From Veillonella sp. (GTDB lineage Bacteria; Bacillota; Negativicutes; Veillonellales; Veillonellaceae), in NCBI RefSeq assembly GCF_015058545.1, contig NZ_SVCB01000055.1:1-13082 (forward strand): 13,082 bases of DNA, read 5' to 3'. Each line of letters starts with the position of its first letter. Position 1 is the stretch's first letter. The notes under the pieces were generated by a model that saw only the letters and a list, made by a program, of their open reading frames with translations, was not told the DNA's origin and searched no databases. The translations under genes were made by a program, and so were the position numbers. Below, in pieces: positions 1 through 7,980 of this stretch.

Positions 1-183
1 AAGGATTCTTTAATTCTTTAATGTAATATATTCGCGATTTTAAAATTAAACCATTTTTGCAAAACTAATATATGAAAAAATTATTAAGCATTCCATATAT
101 TATGAAGTCTAATTATTCTATATAATATCTATATTTACAGGCACATCTTCATCAAATTTAATAATATTTTTAATAAAAAATTC

Positions 184-212
184 TTGTGCATTTCGAAATT
201 TAACGTTATAAT
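184..212 (+). promoter_or_regulatory. Probable sigma-A type promoter of katA
   Basis: A -35-like TTGTGC (184-189) is separated by exactly 17 nt from a perfect -10 TATAAT (207-212). This predicts a start near 219 and a leader of about 75 nt before the catalase ATG. The upstream DNA (1-183) is very AT-rich, and I see no gene in it. The assignment is from sequence only. Confidence 0.6.
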
Positions 213-221
213 AATAGTAGA

Positions 222-242
222 AACGGATAATAATTATCCGTT
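222..242. promoter_or_regulatory. Fur/PerR-family operator over the katA start
   Basis: A perfect 21-nt palindrome has 10-bp arms around a single central base (A232). Its core, GGATAATAATTATCC, fits the 7-1-7 architecture of Fur-family boxes and contains the full GATAAT-N-ATTATC Fur core. It matches the PerR consensus TTATAAT-N-ATTATAA at five of seven bases per half. It lies about 10 bp downstream of the -10 hexamer, across or just after the predicted start, which suits a repressor. PerR controls katA in Bacillus; which Fur-family member acts here cannot be told from the window. Confidence 0.7.
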
Positions 243-293
243 AATATTCAAAACAATCGAAAAGTTAGTAGGTACTAAGGAGGAAATAGGAAA

Positions 294-1760
294 ATGAGTG
301 ACAAAAAGAAATTAACTACTGCATTTGGTGCACCCGTACCGGACAATAATAACTCTATGACGGCCGGCAAACGTGGTCCTGTCCTTATGCAAGACGTATG
401 GCTCATGGAAAAATTAGGCCATTTTGCTCGTGAAGTAATTCCTGAAAGACGTATGCATGCTAAAGGTTCCGGTGCATTCGGTACTTTTACTGTAACTAAT
501 GACATCACTAAATACACTAAAGCTAAACTTTTTTCAGAAGTTGGCAAAAAAACCGATTTATTCGTTCGCTTCTCCACGGTAGCCGGTGAACGCGGTGCCG
601 CTGACGCCGAACGCGATATTCGCGGTTTTGCCGTTAAATTCTACACCGAAGAAGGCAACTGGGACCTCGTTGGTAACAACACACCGGTATTCTTCATTCG
701 CGATCCATTGCAATTCCCTGATTTGAACCGCGCCGTAAAACGTAATCCAAAAACAAACTTGCGTGACGCTGAAGCTAACTGGGACTTCTGGACCAGCTTA
801 CCGGAAGCCATCCATCAGATCACTATCGTTATGAGTGACCGCGGTATCCCTTCCTCCTACCGCCATATGCATGGTTTCGGTAGCCATACATACAGCCTAA
901 TCAATGCTAATGACGAACGTGTTTGGGTTAAATTCCACTGGGTTTGCCAACAGCCGATTGAAAACTTGAGCGACCAGGAAGCCGCTGAAGTGGTAGCCGG
1001 CGACCGCGAAAGCCATCAACGGGATTTATTCGACGCTATTGAAAAAGGCGACTTCCCGAAATGGAAATTATGTATTCAGGTTATGACGGAAGAACAGGCT
1101 AAAGAAATGCCATACAATCCGTTCGACCTCACTAAAGTTTGGTATCACAGCGAATTCCCACTCATCGAAGTTGGTGTCATGGAATTAAATCGCAATCCTG
1201 AAAACTACTTCCAAGATGTTGAACAAGCTGCGTTTGCTCCGTCCACTATCATTCCGGGCATCGGATTCTCCCCTGACAGAATGTTACAAGGTCGTTTATT
1301 CTCCTATGCTGATGCGCAGCGTTACCGCTTAGGCACTAACTACCATCAGATTCCTGTTAACGCCGCTAAATGCCCTGTTAACATGTACCATCGCGACGGT
1401 CTCGGCCGTGTTGACGGTAACCACGGTGCTACCATCGGTTATGCGCCAAACACTAAAGGCGAATGGGCTAACCAACCGGAATTCAAAGAACCACCGCTCG
1501 ATATTACGGGCCCTGCTTACCAATACGATTTCTATGAAGACGATTCCGATTTCTACACCCAACCAGGCAAATTGTTCCGTCTCATGACTCCGGAAAAACA
1601 ACAACTTTTATTTGAAAATACAGCACGTGCTATGAACGGCGTTTCTAAAGAAATTCAAGAACGCCATGCTAAACATTGTTACCAATGTGATCCGGCTTAC
1701 GGCGAAGGCGTAGCCAAGGCACTCGGTATTACAGTTGATTTTTCCAATTTAAATGATTAA
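294..1760 (+). CDS. katA: Heme catalase (small-subunit, KatA type)
   Basis: This is a cytoplasmic catalase that dismutates H2O2 to water and oxygen. The 488-aa length fits the small-subunit monofunctional class. The distal catalytic His is H55 in RMHAKGSGAFGTF, and the catalytic Asn is N128 in VGNNTPVFFIRD. The proximal heme-ligand Tyr is Y338 in RLFSYADAQRYRLG, with R334 beside it. The signature RFSTVAGERGAADAERD lies at about 92-108. There is no signal peptide and no large-subunit C-terminal domain. An AAGGAGG site (277-283) sits 10 nt before the ATG. It is a single-gene unit, the only complete plus-strand gene in the window, with its own promoter, a Fur/PerR-like operator and a terminator. 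Many veillonellae are catalase-negative, so an intact gene is informative about the lineage or about acquisition. Confidence 0.97.
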   Translation: MSDKKKLTTAFGAPVPDNNNSMTAGKRGPVLMQDVWLMEKLGHFAREVIPERRMHAKGSGAFGTFTVTNDITKYTKAKLFSEVGKKTDLFVRFSTVAGERGAADAERDIRGFAVKFYTEEGNWDLVGNNTPVFFIRDPLQFPDLNRAVKRNPKTNLRDAEANWDFWTSLPEAIHQITIVMSDRGIPSSYRHMHGFGSHTYSLINANDERVWVKFHWVCQQPIENLSDQEAAEVVAGDRESHQRDLFDAIEKGDFPKWKLCIQVMTEEQAKEMPYNPFDLTKVWYHSEFPLIEVGVMELNRNPENYFQDVEQAAFAPSTIIPGIGFSPDRMLQGRLFSYADAQRYRLGTNYHQIPVNAAKCPVNMYHRDGLGRVDGNHGATIGYAPNTKGEWANQPEFKEPPLDITGPAYQYDFYEDDSDFYTQPGKLFRLMTPEKQQLLFENTARAMNGVSKEIQERHAKHCYQCDPAYGEGVAKALGITVDFSNLND

Positions 1761-1845
1761 TATATTCGCGTTTCATGTGACCAAGGTATGCAATTAATCA
1801 TTAAAAATAACTACTCTCTCTAGGAAAATCAGCTGCATAATAAGC

Positions 1846-1883
1846 AAAACCCCTCTCTGTGCATCCGCACGGAGAGGGGTTTT
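1846..1883. terminator. Bidirectional intrinsic terminator between katA and lctP
   Basis: The arms 1846-1862 and 1867-1883 form a 17-bp stem including one G-U pair and the flanking A/T tracts, around the four-base loop ATCC. The GC-rich core is CCCCTCTC/GAGAGGGG. A/T runs on both sides let it work for katA and for the convergent lctP transcript. Confidence 0.9.
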
Positions 1884-1903
1884 GTGTTATCTGAATCCAA
1901 AGC

Positions 1904-1957
1904 TTAGGATTATAGGATTATAGGGTTATAGGGTTATAGGATTATAGGATTATAGGA
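1904..1957. repeat. 8-bp tandem repeat TATAGGAT/TATAGGGT
   Basis: Five full 8-nt units run from 1911 to 1950: TATAGGAT, TATAGGGT, TATAGGGT, TATAGGAT, TATAGGAT. Partial units flank them at 1904-1910 and 1951-1957. The array is bordered by direct copies of CAAAGCTTA (1898-1906 and 1958-1966). The second copy overlaps the lctP stop codon, so the array is in the 3' untranslated region of lctP. It looks like a slippage-prone minisatellite. Confidence 0.85.
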
Positions 1958-1963
1958 CAAAGC

Positions 1964-3592
1964 TTACAGCAACAACTGCATAAAGCCTAACAAACCAAAT
2001 ATAATAGCCAGCGCAATAGTAAACGGCATCATAAGTTTCAATATTTTATCTTCACCTTCGTTAAAACCGGTTGTGACAATCCCCATAATCACACAGCCCG
2101 GCGAAAAGGAATTACCAAGCACGCCGCCGGTAGTTTGCAACGCTGCCGTAATAGCCAGATTTATGCCCAGCGCCTTAGCCGCCAACATTTGTAAATTGCC
2201 GAATAATATATTGGACGACATATTACTGCCCGTCAAAAAGGACCCGATCATGCCCAATAACGGCGATACGATAACATAGTAAATACCGAGCAATTCAACA
2301 ATCCCCGTTGAAAGCACATAAATTTGCCCACTACTGCCCATATATTTAGCCATAACAATCAAACAGGTAATCGCTATGGTAGGCGCCTTACATTTTTCAA
2401 AAGTACGTTTATTAACAGCCGTTACCGCTGATTTAGGTAAAAATTTCTTTTTTTCATAGTACCAAAGACTGCCTAGCCCCGACAAAAGTAAGAACGTACC
2501 TGCATACGTTAAGGGTTGCACGGGACTGAAATAAGGCTCCGCCTTAGTCATATAGCCAAAAGCAGTCGCAGTCTCAGGAAACGTGAGCGCCACTTTCCAG
2601 ACACTGAGAGCATTGTAAATCGGTGGCACTAACAGACACAATACGGTAATACCAATCAATAGATAGTATGGCAAAAAAGCTTGATTAAACGACATGGTAC
2701 GTCCGGAAGTGACCTTTGTCGGCGTGTCATTCAACGGTGCTCTTTCAGTTTGATTAAGCCGCATCATAATTGGACTGTCCGTAATATACCATCGTTGCTT
2801 ATACTTTGGAATTTTACTCACCACAAACACTAAGCCCATACCGATAGCAGTTGGTAAAAAGCAGGAAATTGTCGGATTAATGGTGGCAAGCCATAATTCG
2901 CCGCCCCCCATGACAAGCGACAAGCCAACTACTACGGGCCAAACAGATTGTATCGCCCTCATTCGTCCATATAACCAACAAATATATAGCACCGCTAAAA
3001 AGTTAAAAATCCAAATCATAGCCGCCGCCAAAAAGGCGGCATACACTTGTTCGTTGCCATTCATCGAGGATTGCTGAACCAAGGCCTCCCAAGCAAGGGC
3101 CAAGGTCCCAAACGTAGCACCCCAAGAATGGCCCAGTAGTACAATGACAATACTGTATAGCGGCCTTACACCAATACTCAATAACAGCGGCGCTCCCACC
3201 GCTACAGCAACACCAAAACCGGTTATCCCCTGCAAGAAACTGGGAAATACCCAGCCTAATATTAAAATCTGCAATAGTTCGTGTTTTGTAATCCGTTGAA
3301 TACCTGTGCGAATCGCCTCAACCGCCTTAACTTCACAAGTTATTTCATATAAATAAATAGCCGGCCAAATCACGAGCAATATGGTAGCAGCGTTCCAAAC
3401 GCCCTTACCGGTTTCAAATAATAAAGCTAACGGTGATGATTCGAAAAGCAACCAGGCAATCAGCAATGCCAAACTCATACTGACTACCGACGCCTTCGCA
3501 ATCCGCCACCGCAGTTTAATAATCGCTACTAAAAGAAATACAATGGGTACTAACGCCGGTAACCAAAAACATATATCCGTTGAAAGTTCCAC
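1964..3592 (-). CDS. lctP: L-lactate permease family transporter
   Basis: This 542-aa protein is made up almost entirely of hydrophobic membrane segments and has the usual length for the LctP family, which carries lactate (and sometimes glycolate) across the inner membrane with protons. Family-like stretches are GITGFGVAVAVGAPLL and GHSWGATFGTLA in the N-terminal half and GSFLTGSNMSSNILFGNLQ near the C terminus. The start is GTG at 3590-3592, preceded by AAGGAG (3601-3606) at 8 nt. It follows iadA on the same strand after a 121-nt gap with no clear terminator, so it may be read from the yjiH promoter, from its own promoter, or both. Lactate is a main carbon source for veillonellae, which fits. 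The exact substrate is inferred. Confidence 0.93.
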   Translation of the reverse strand: MELSTDICFWLPALVPIVFLLVAIIKLRWRIAKASVVSMSLALLIAWLLFESSPLALLFETGKGVWNAATILLVIWPAIYLYEITCEVKAVEAIRTGIQRITKHELLQILILGWVFPSFLQGITGFGVAVAVGAPLLLSIGVRPLYSIVIVLLGHSWGATFGTLALAWEALVQQSSMNGNEQVYAAFLAAAMIWIFNFLAVLYICWLYGRMRAIQSVWPVVVGLSLVMGGGELWLATINPTISCFLPTAIGMGLVFVVSKIPKYKQRWYITDSPIMMRLNQTERAPLNDTPTKVTSGRTMSFNQAFLPYYLLIGITVLCLLVPPIYNALSVWKVALTFPETATAFGYMTKAEPYFSPVQPLTYAGTFLLLSGLGSLWYYEKKKFLPKSAVTAVNKRTFEKCKAPTIAITCLIVMAKYMGSSGQIYVLSTGIVELLGIYYVIVSPLLGMIGSFLTGSNMSSNILFGNLQMLAAKALGINLAITAALQTTGGVLGNSFSPGCVIMGIVTTGFNEGEDKILKLMMPFTIALAIIFGLLGFMQLLL

Positions 3593-3713
3593 AACTACAA
3601 CTCCTTAATTTTCAAAACAGTGCCTGCAAATGTTTTTGACCGAGAATATAAGGAGTCCTTACTCTGTAGTTGATATAAACCTTGCATCAATTTCGCATTG
3701 CCAAAAACATCTA

Positions 3714-4895
3714 TCATTTTTCAAAGGTACCCTTCACAATAGCGACACCTTTATCTACCATTAATTGACCGCGTGCCCAAACTTGATCGATAGCAAAATC
3801 TTCATCAATGATTACAAAATCGGCATCTTTACCGCCTTCAATGTAACCTTTTCGTTTACTAATCTTCAATGCTTCAGCCACATTCGAAGTGATAACGCAG
3901 ATAGCCTGTTCTAACGGAATCTTTTCATTCAATACCATATCTCTGAATTCAGTAAAAATAGAGCTCTGGTCACCGACACCAACGCCGATAGTGTTGCCCG
4001 CTTCATCAAAAATCGGCATACTGCCCATACCGTCGGAACTCATTAAGATGTTCTTTAACGGAACCCCCGCATCAAGAGCACGTTTAACGGCATGACTCGG
4101 TTTTACCGCCGTCCCGGTTTTGCCCGGTGCAATCCCGGAGGTTACATCAATAAAACCACCGTCTTTGGCCCATTGAATGCCTTCTACAAAGAGGTGTTCA
4201 TTACGGTTAATATGAGTTGGAATAAATTGAGTCCTTGGAATTTCGCCTTCTTCGGCAATCGAAAAGAGATACTGCAACCCTTTTTTACTATCACCCATAT
4301 GAATATTCAAGACACCGGCTTTGCCGCTTAACATACCGCCTACGCGAGCCTCACCGGCTAAACGACGGTAGTCATCTAGTGTTGGCTGGGATGAACGATG
4401 ATCACACATCGCAATTTCGCCGGGACCGATAACCTTATCTATCATCATAATATCTTTGATTACACTGCCTGTAATAGTTGGCGTTGGTAACTGATAAGCA
4501 CCGGTATAAATATAGGTTGTAATCCCTTCAGCCTCCAATCCATGAGCTTTAGCCAATAAACTTTCTACATGACGAGCGATGCCGTCAGTGCCCAATAAGC
4601 CGGCTACAGTCGTAACACCGCAAACCGTAATCATAGACAATACCGCTTCCGGTGTACGTGTCTGGAACCCGCCTTCACCACCGCCACCAAGAAGATGAGC
4701 ATGTGAATCAATAAAGCCCGGAACAGCTTTTTTGCCCGTTAAATCATACGCTTTTGCCTCAGGTACGGCATCAAAAGCACCACTATCGCCGATAGAAGCA
4801 ATTTTTTCACCGGCAACCAAAATATCTTTTTTACCCATTGGTTGCGGACCATACACATCAACATTCTTTAAAATTTTGAAAAATTCACCGGACAT
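3714..4895 (-). CDS. iadA: Isoaspartyl dipeptidase-like amidohydrolase (M38) with Lys-to-Glu metal ligand
   Basis: It probably hydrolyses isoaspartyl (beta-aspartyl) dipeptides from damaged proteins. I start it at ATG 4893-4895 (393 aa). A GTG 15 nt upstream lies in the ribosome site GTGGAGGGG, so the longer form is unlikely. Numbering from the chosen ATG, metal-site residues are HxH at H65/H67, H199 (NIHMGDS), H228 (THINRN) and D288 (SSDGMGS). Substrate-site counterparts are E74 (GGGGEGG), Y134 (GAYQLP), R167 (DHRS) and R231. Where E. coli IadA has the carboxylated bridging Lys162, this protein has E160 in IGPGEIAMCDHRS. The rest of the site looks intact, so it is probably active with altered metal chemistry. 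It lies 18 nt after yjiG, as part of a yjiH-yjiG-iadA unit. Confidence 0.88.
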   Translation of the reverse strand: MSGEFFKILKNVDVYGPQPMGKKDILVAGEKIASIGDSGAFDAVPEAKAYDLTGKKAVPGFIDSHAHLLGGGGEGGFQTRTPEAVLSMITVCGVTTVAGLLGTDGIARHVESLLAKAHGLEAEGITTYIYTGAYQLPTPTITGSVIKDIMMIDKVIGPGEIAMCDHRSSQPTLDDYRRLAGEARVGGMLSGKAGVLNIHMGDSKKGLQYLFSIAEEGEIPRTQFIPTHINRNEHLFVEGIQWAKDGGFIDVTSGIAPGKTGTAVKPSHAVKRALDAGVPLKNILMSSDGMGSMPIFDEAGNTIGVGVGDQSSIFTEFRDMVLNEKIPLEQAICVITSNVAEALKISKRKGYIEGGKDADFVIIDEDFAIDQVWARGQLMVDKGVAIVKGTFEK

Positions 4896-4913
4896 ACGAT
4901 TCCCCTCCACTTC

Positions 4914-5393
4914 TTATAAAAAGGCAATTAACAATCTGGTTGCCCAGATAGATAAAAACGCGTTAATGTAACAAATAACCACGATTGGTATATAGTGTCT
5001 GGAATCAACACCGGCAATACCTAAGCAACGGCCGATGTTTTGGATTGGGTTACCTACCAAATAAATAGCGGGTACTAGCGAACTCAATTGAATCGGATCA
5101 ATAATATTACTTGTATATAAACTTACCAATACACCAATACCGCCGCCCATACTCATAAAAGCTGTTACCAATACGGTTGCCGCTTCCCCAGGCAATCCCC
5201 ATAACGCCATAATCGGTGTAAATATTTCCCCAATAATTTTTAACAAGCCGGTTACATCCAATATGCGGATTAATACGAATGCCATCAATACATTCGGTAA
5301 CAGGCTCATTGTCCCAATTTTAAAACCATTCCGGGCCCCTTCAATAAATAAATCAAGCAAATTCTTTTTTACAGGAGTTTCATTAGTAGCCAT
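4914..5393 (-). CDS. yjiG: YjiG-like Gate-domain inner membrane protein (SpmB-like)
   Basis: This 159-aa membrane protein has about four hydrophobic segments after a short basic N terminus. It resembles the YjiG/SpmB nucleoside-recognition (Gate) family; E. coli YjiG is about the same size. Notable conserved-looking stretches are TAFMSMGGGIGVLVSLY and YLVGNPIQNIGR. AAGGAGG lies 7 nt before the ATG. The gene begins 2 nt after the yjiH stop and ends 18 nt before iadA, so the three genes are almost certainly co-transcribed. The usual inference is that YjiG and YjiH form a two-part transporter, here perhaps for isoaspartyl dipeptides. The function is not proven for the family. Confidence 0.85.
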   Translation of the reverse strand: MATNETPVKKNLLDLFIEGARNGFKIGTMSLLPNVLMAFVLIRILDVTGLLKIIGEIFTPIMALWGLPGEAATVLVTAFMSMGGGIGVLVSLYTSNIIDPIQLSSLVPAIYLVGNPIQNIGRCLGIAGVDSRHYIPIVVICYINAFLSIWATRLLIAFL

Positions 5394-5395
5394 AG

Positions 5396-6046
5396 TTACG
5401 CCTCCTTATTAGATTTGCGAGAAACCATTAAGAGATAAAGCCTCAACAGATTGGCGCCCACAATTTTAAAAATTAACATTATGATGATTGGTGCAATAAT
5501 CGGAATTACCATAAAGCCAAATACAGCCGCACCTGACGAGAAATAGTTCGTTACAAACGCACTGGCACTCGTTTGATAGGTAATAACAATCGACCGTTCC
5601 TTATCTGTAATCTGCCCCGAATCAACCAGTTCTTTAACCATCCCGGCAGCCGCGTCAGTACTCTGCATATTAGCAATATTGGCAAGCGCCGTAATACCGG
5701 AAACGCCCAATAAAGGTTTTAAAATAGGCGTCATCAATTTCTGCGCTGCTTTCAAACCACCAAGACCGTCAACCATATTTACGATGCCCAAAGCTAAGAT
5801 AACGGTAGGAATCAAAGTAATAGCGAATAAAAAACCGTCTTTGGCGCCGGAACCGCCACTGCCTCTAAAATCCACTGCTTTTTCAGCAATAATCCCCGTC
5901 TTACCAAATGATCCGGCCAACACATTGAAATCAAAAACTTTTAACCAAGAGTCTGAACTTGCGAATACGCCGGAAAACAAGATAATAGCTGCCACAAAAG
6001 CGACGTATCCCATAATAGGAACTTTTACCTTTTCTTGTTGGTCCAT
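5396..6046 (-). CDS. yjiH: YjiH-like Gate-domain inner membrane protein
   Basis: This 216-aa membrane protein is the first gene of the yjiH-yjiG-iadA unit and is close in length to E. coli YjiH. It has an N-terminal hydrophobic segment, a glycine-rich loop (RGSGGSGAKDG), a central Gate-like region with NMQSTDAAAGMVKELVDSG and TYQTSASAFVTNYF, and a hydrophobic C-terminal hairpin. I chose ATG 6044-6046 because GGGAGGCG sits 7 nt upstream. The ATG at 6059-6061 overlaps that ribosome site and has none of its own. The membrane role with YjiG in peptide or metabolite uptake is inferred from gene pairing. Confidence 0.82.
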   Translation of the reverse strand: MDQQEKVKVPIMGYVAFVAAIILFSGVFASSDSWLKVFDFNVLAGSFGKTGIIAEKAVDFRGSGGSGAKDGFLFAITLIPTVILALGIVNMVDGLGGLKAAQKLMTPILKPLLGVSGITALANIANMQSTDAAAGMVKELVDSGQITDKERSIVITYQTSASAFVTNYFSSGAAVFGFMVIPIIAPIIIMLIFKIVGANLLRLYLLMVSRKSNKEA

Positions 6047-6094
6047 AAAAACGCCTCCCATCCCATATCTAAGAATACCCCTATAACAGCATCA

Positions 6095-6131
6095 CAATAC
6101 AAAAGTCTACTGTTACGTTACAATTGTATTG
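6095..6131. promoter_or_regulatory. Dyad in the presumed yjiH operon promoter region
   Basis: CAATACAA (6095-6102) and TTGTATTG (6124-6131) form a perfect 8-bp inverted repeat with a 21-nt loop. The right arm overlaps TTACAATTGTA (6118-6128), an 11-mer also present in the rrf2 promoter at 10302-10312. The region is 50-85 bp upstream of yjiH, where the operon promoter should be. I could not fix a convincing -35/-10 pair: TAGACT and TTATAG with 17-nt spacing is the best and is weak. Confidence 0.35.
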
Positions 6132-6382
6132 TATTCCTATTTCATACATTTATCAAATCTAATAAAGTAATCTGTTCCCTCTATAAATCATGACTGGCTA
6201 AACAAAAAGAAAAAATGATTTAATATAATGAGTTAAACAAACATTGCAATAGCTTTTAACCTTAACTTGATTGATGGTTTTGTTTTCATGATTTCAAACA
6301 TAGGACTAGCAAAAACAAATTTAATTGATAAATAATTATATATAAATTTTAATTAGCTAAATAGTAAAACAAGGAAAACCCG
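6132..6382. other. AT-rich intergenic stretch, no gene seen
   Basis: This part of the roughly 520-nt gap between the COG3314 gene and yjiH is AT-rich with no credible reading frame, RNA gene or strong dyad. The segment 6430-6567, after the terminator, is likewise featureless. Confidence 0.5.
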
Positions 6383-6429
6383 AAAAAACTCCCTGATATA
6401 TAGGCTTTTAAGCTAATTTATCAGGGAGT
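6383..6429 (-). terminator. Intrinsic terminator downstream of the COG3314 gene
   Basis: The 11-bp arms ACTCCCTGATA (6388-6398) and TATCAGGGAGT (6419-6429) enclose a 20-nt loop that contains GCTTTTAAGC. On the minus strand the hairpin is followed by six T (6383-6388). It ends a transcript coming from 6568-7872, about 140 nt beyond the stop codon. Confidence 0.85.
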
Positions 6430-6567
6430 ATTTATTAATTTTGTTTGTTAATCTATTTTGATAATTCACAGCGCAGACTTACCGTATACTTATGACCGAG
6501 CCGGCTGATTACTCAAAATGTAACGCCACTGCATTATTTACGTATCATCAGAAATAATTACGGAACA

Positions 6568-7872
6568 CTACATTAACCACTTAATCACATAAATTACCGG
6601 CACCGAAATCAAAATAGATAAGACCACACGTTCAAACCAGATAATGAAATAGTCTTTGAGCTTAATCGGAATTTCCGTCGCCATCATACATGGAATCGAG
6701 GCGGAGAAGAATAATACTTCGGATACGCAAGTAATGGCTACCAACATGCGAACTTCGAAGCTTAATTTGGTTACCAAGACAGCCGGTAAGAACATTTCCG
6801 CAATACCGAGGGATAACGCTTTAGCTACTAAGAACGGTTCTTCAAAGCCCGTAATCCAGGTAAACGGATACAAGGTGTAAGCTAACACATTAAATACCGG
6901 CGTGTTGTTGGCAATAACGATACCCAAAACACCAATCGACATGAGGGATGGTGCAATTTTTAAGGCCAACACGAGGCCATCGCGGAGATGATGATAAGTA
7001 CCGGTCACAATACCGTCCGCTTTGGAACTGGCTTCCATAGCTTCTTCAAAAGCGACTTTGAATTTATCATGCACAACCACTCGTTCCACTTCGCCTTGTA
7101 CATCGTTATAATAGGTGTCCGGCTTTTTACTGATTGGATAAATGCGAGCAGTCACAGCCGTAACAAGGAAGGTAACAACAACGGTGGCCCAGAAATATAA
7201 GTTCCATACATCCAATAAATTAAGCGTTTTGGCCACAATAATCATAAAGGTAGCAGATACTGTGGAAAAGCCGGTGGCAATAACAACGGCTTCTTTAATA
7301 GTATAACGACCTTCTTTGAAAACACGGTTCGTAATTAAAAGGGCTACCGAGTAACTGCCTACAAAGGACGCTACCGCATCAATAGCCGAACGGCCCGGCG
7401 TTTTCCAAAGCGGTCTCATTACCGGACGCATGAAAACACCAACAAATTCCATAAGTCCATAATTGATGAGCAAAGCTAAAAATACAGCACCAATCGGCAC
7501 AATCGTAATAACCGGCACTACGATTTTGGAGTAAATAAATGGAATCGTACTCTTATTCATCAAAATTTCCGGACCGGCGCCGGTCAACGCCATAATAATA
7601 AAGGGAATACCTAATATATTTAAAAGAGAAAATACCGTTGTGGTTGTATTCTTATTCCACGTTTTATTGATAAACGGCAAGACAGCCCCCAAAATGACAA
7701 ACAACGCACCGTATACCGGCTGGAAATATGGAATTGTTAAAATCAACGAAACAATGTGATCCAACGGAATCGTCGATTTCCCGTTAATAGTAATCGGTAC
7801 AAAAAAGATAATAATGCCTAAAATACTGTAAATAATGAACTGCAACTTACTTTTCGTCGTGTACTTGCTCAT
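6568..7872 (-). CDS. YjiH-family (COG3314) Gate-domain membrane protein
   Basis: This 434-aa polytopic membrane protein belongs to the larger YjiH/COG3314 type with a duplicated Gate-like organisation. The first Gate region is around FMRPLWKTPGRSAIDAVASF and VGSYSVALLITNRVF. A soluble charged linker (about residues 255-290, VERVVVHDKFKVAFEEAMEA) follows, and then a second half with FEEPFLVAKALSLGIAEMF and SEVLFFSASIPCM. The start is ATG 7870-7872 with AAGGTG 6 nt upstream; a TTG at 7888-7890 overlaps a GGAG and is less likely. It stands alone between two terminators. Substrate unknown; membrane transport is inferred from family and hydrophobicity. Confidence 0.8.
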   Translation of the reverse strand: MSKYTTKSKLQFIIYSILGIIIFFVPITINGKSTIPLDHIVSLILTIPYFQPVYGALFVILGAVLPFINKTWNKNTTTTVFSLLNILGIPFIIMALTGAGPEILMNKSTIPFIYSKIVVPVITIVPIGAVFLALLINYGLMEFVGVFMRPVMRPLWKTPGRSAIDAVASFVGSYSVALLITNRVFKEGRYTIKEAVVIATGFSTVSATFMIIVAKTLNLLDVWNLYFWATVVVTFLVTAVTARIYPISKKPDTYYNDVQGEVERVVVHDKFKVAFEEAMEASSKADGIVTGTYHHLRDGLVLALKIAPSLMSIGVLGIVIANNTPVFNVLAYTLYPFTWITGFEEPFLVAKALSLGIAEMFLPAVLVTKLSFEVRMLVAITCVSEVLFFSASIPCMMATEIPIKLKDYFIIWFERVVLSILISVPVIYVIKWLM

Positions 7873-7980
7873 AACTCTCACCTTCTCCAAAGTATTTTAA
7901 ATCACGAATCCATCAACCTCTCTAACTCCTTTCCGCTATATTTATACCTTGCCTATCAATGCACTTGATATATTATAGTC

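Noticed and set aside
275..577. Minus-strand reading frame antisense to the katA start
   Set aside because: It lies opposite a strongly supported catalase, has no ribosome site and resembles no family I know.
4896..4910. GTG start giving a 398-aa IadA
   Set aside because: The GTG is part of the GGAGGGG ribosome site for the ATG at 4895.
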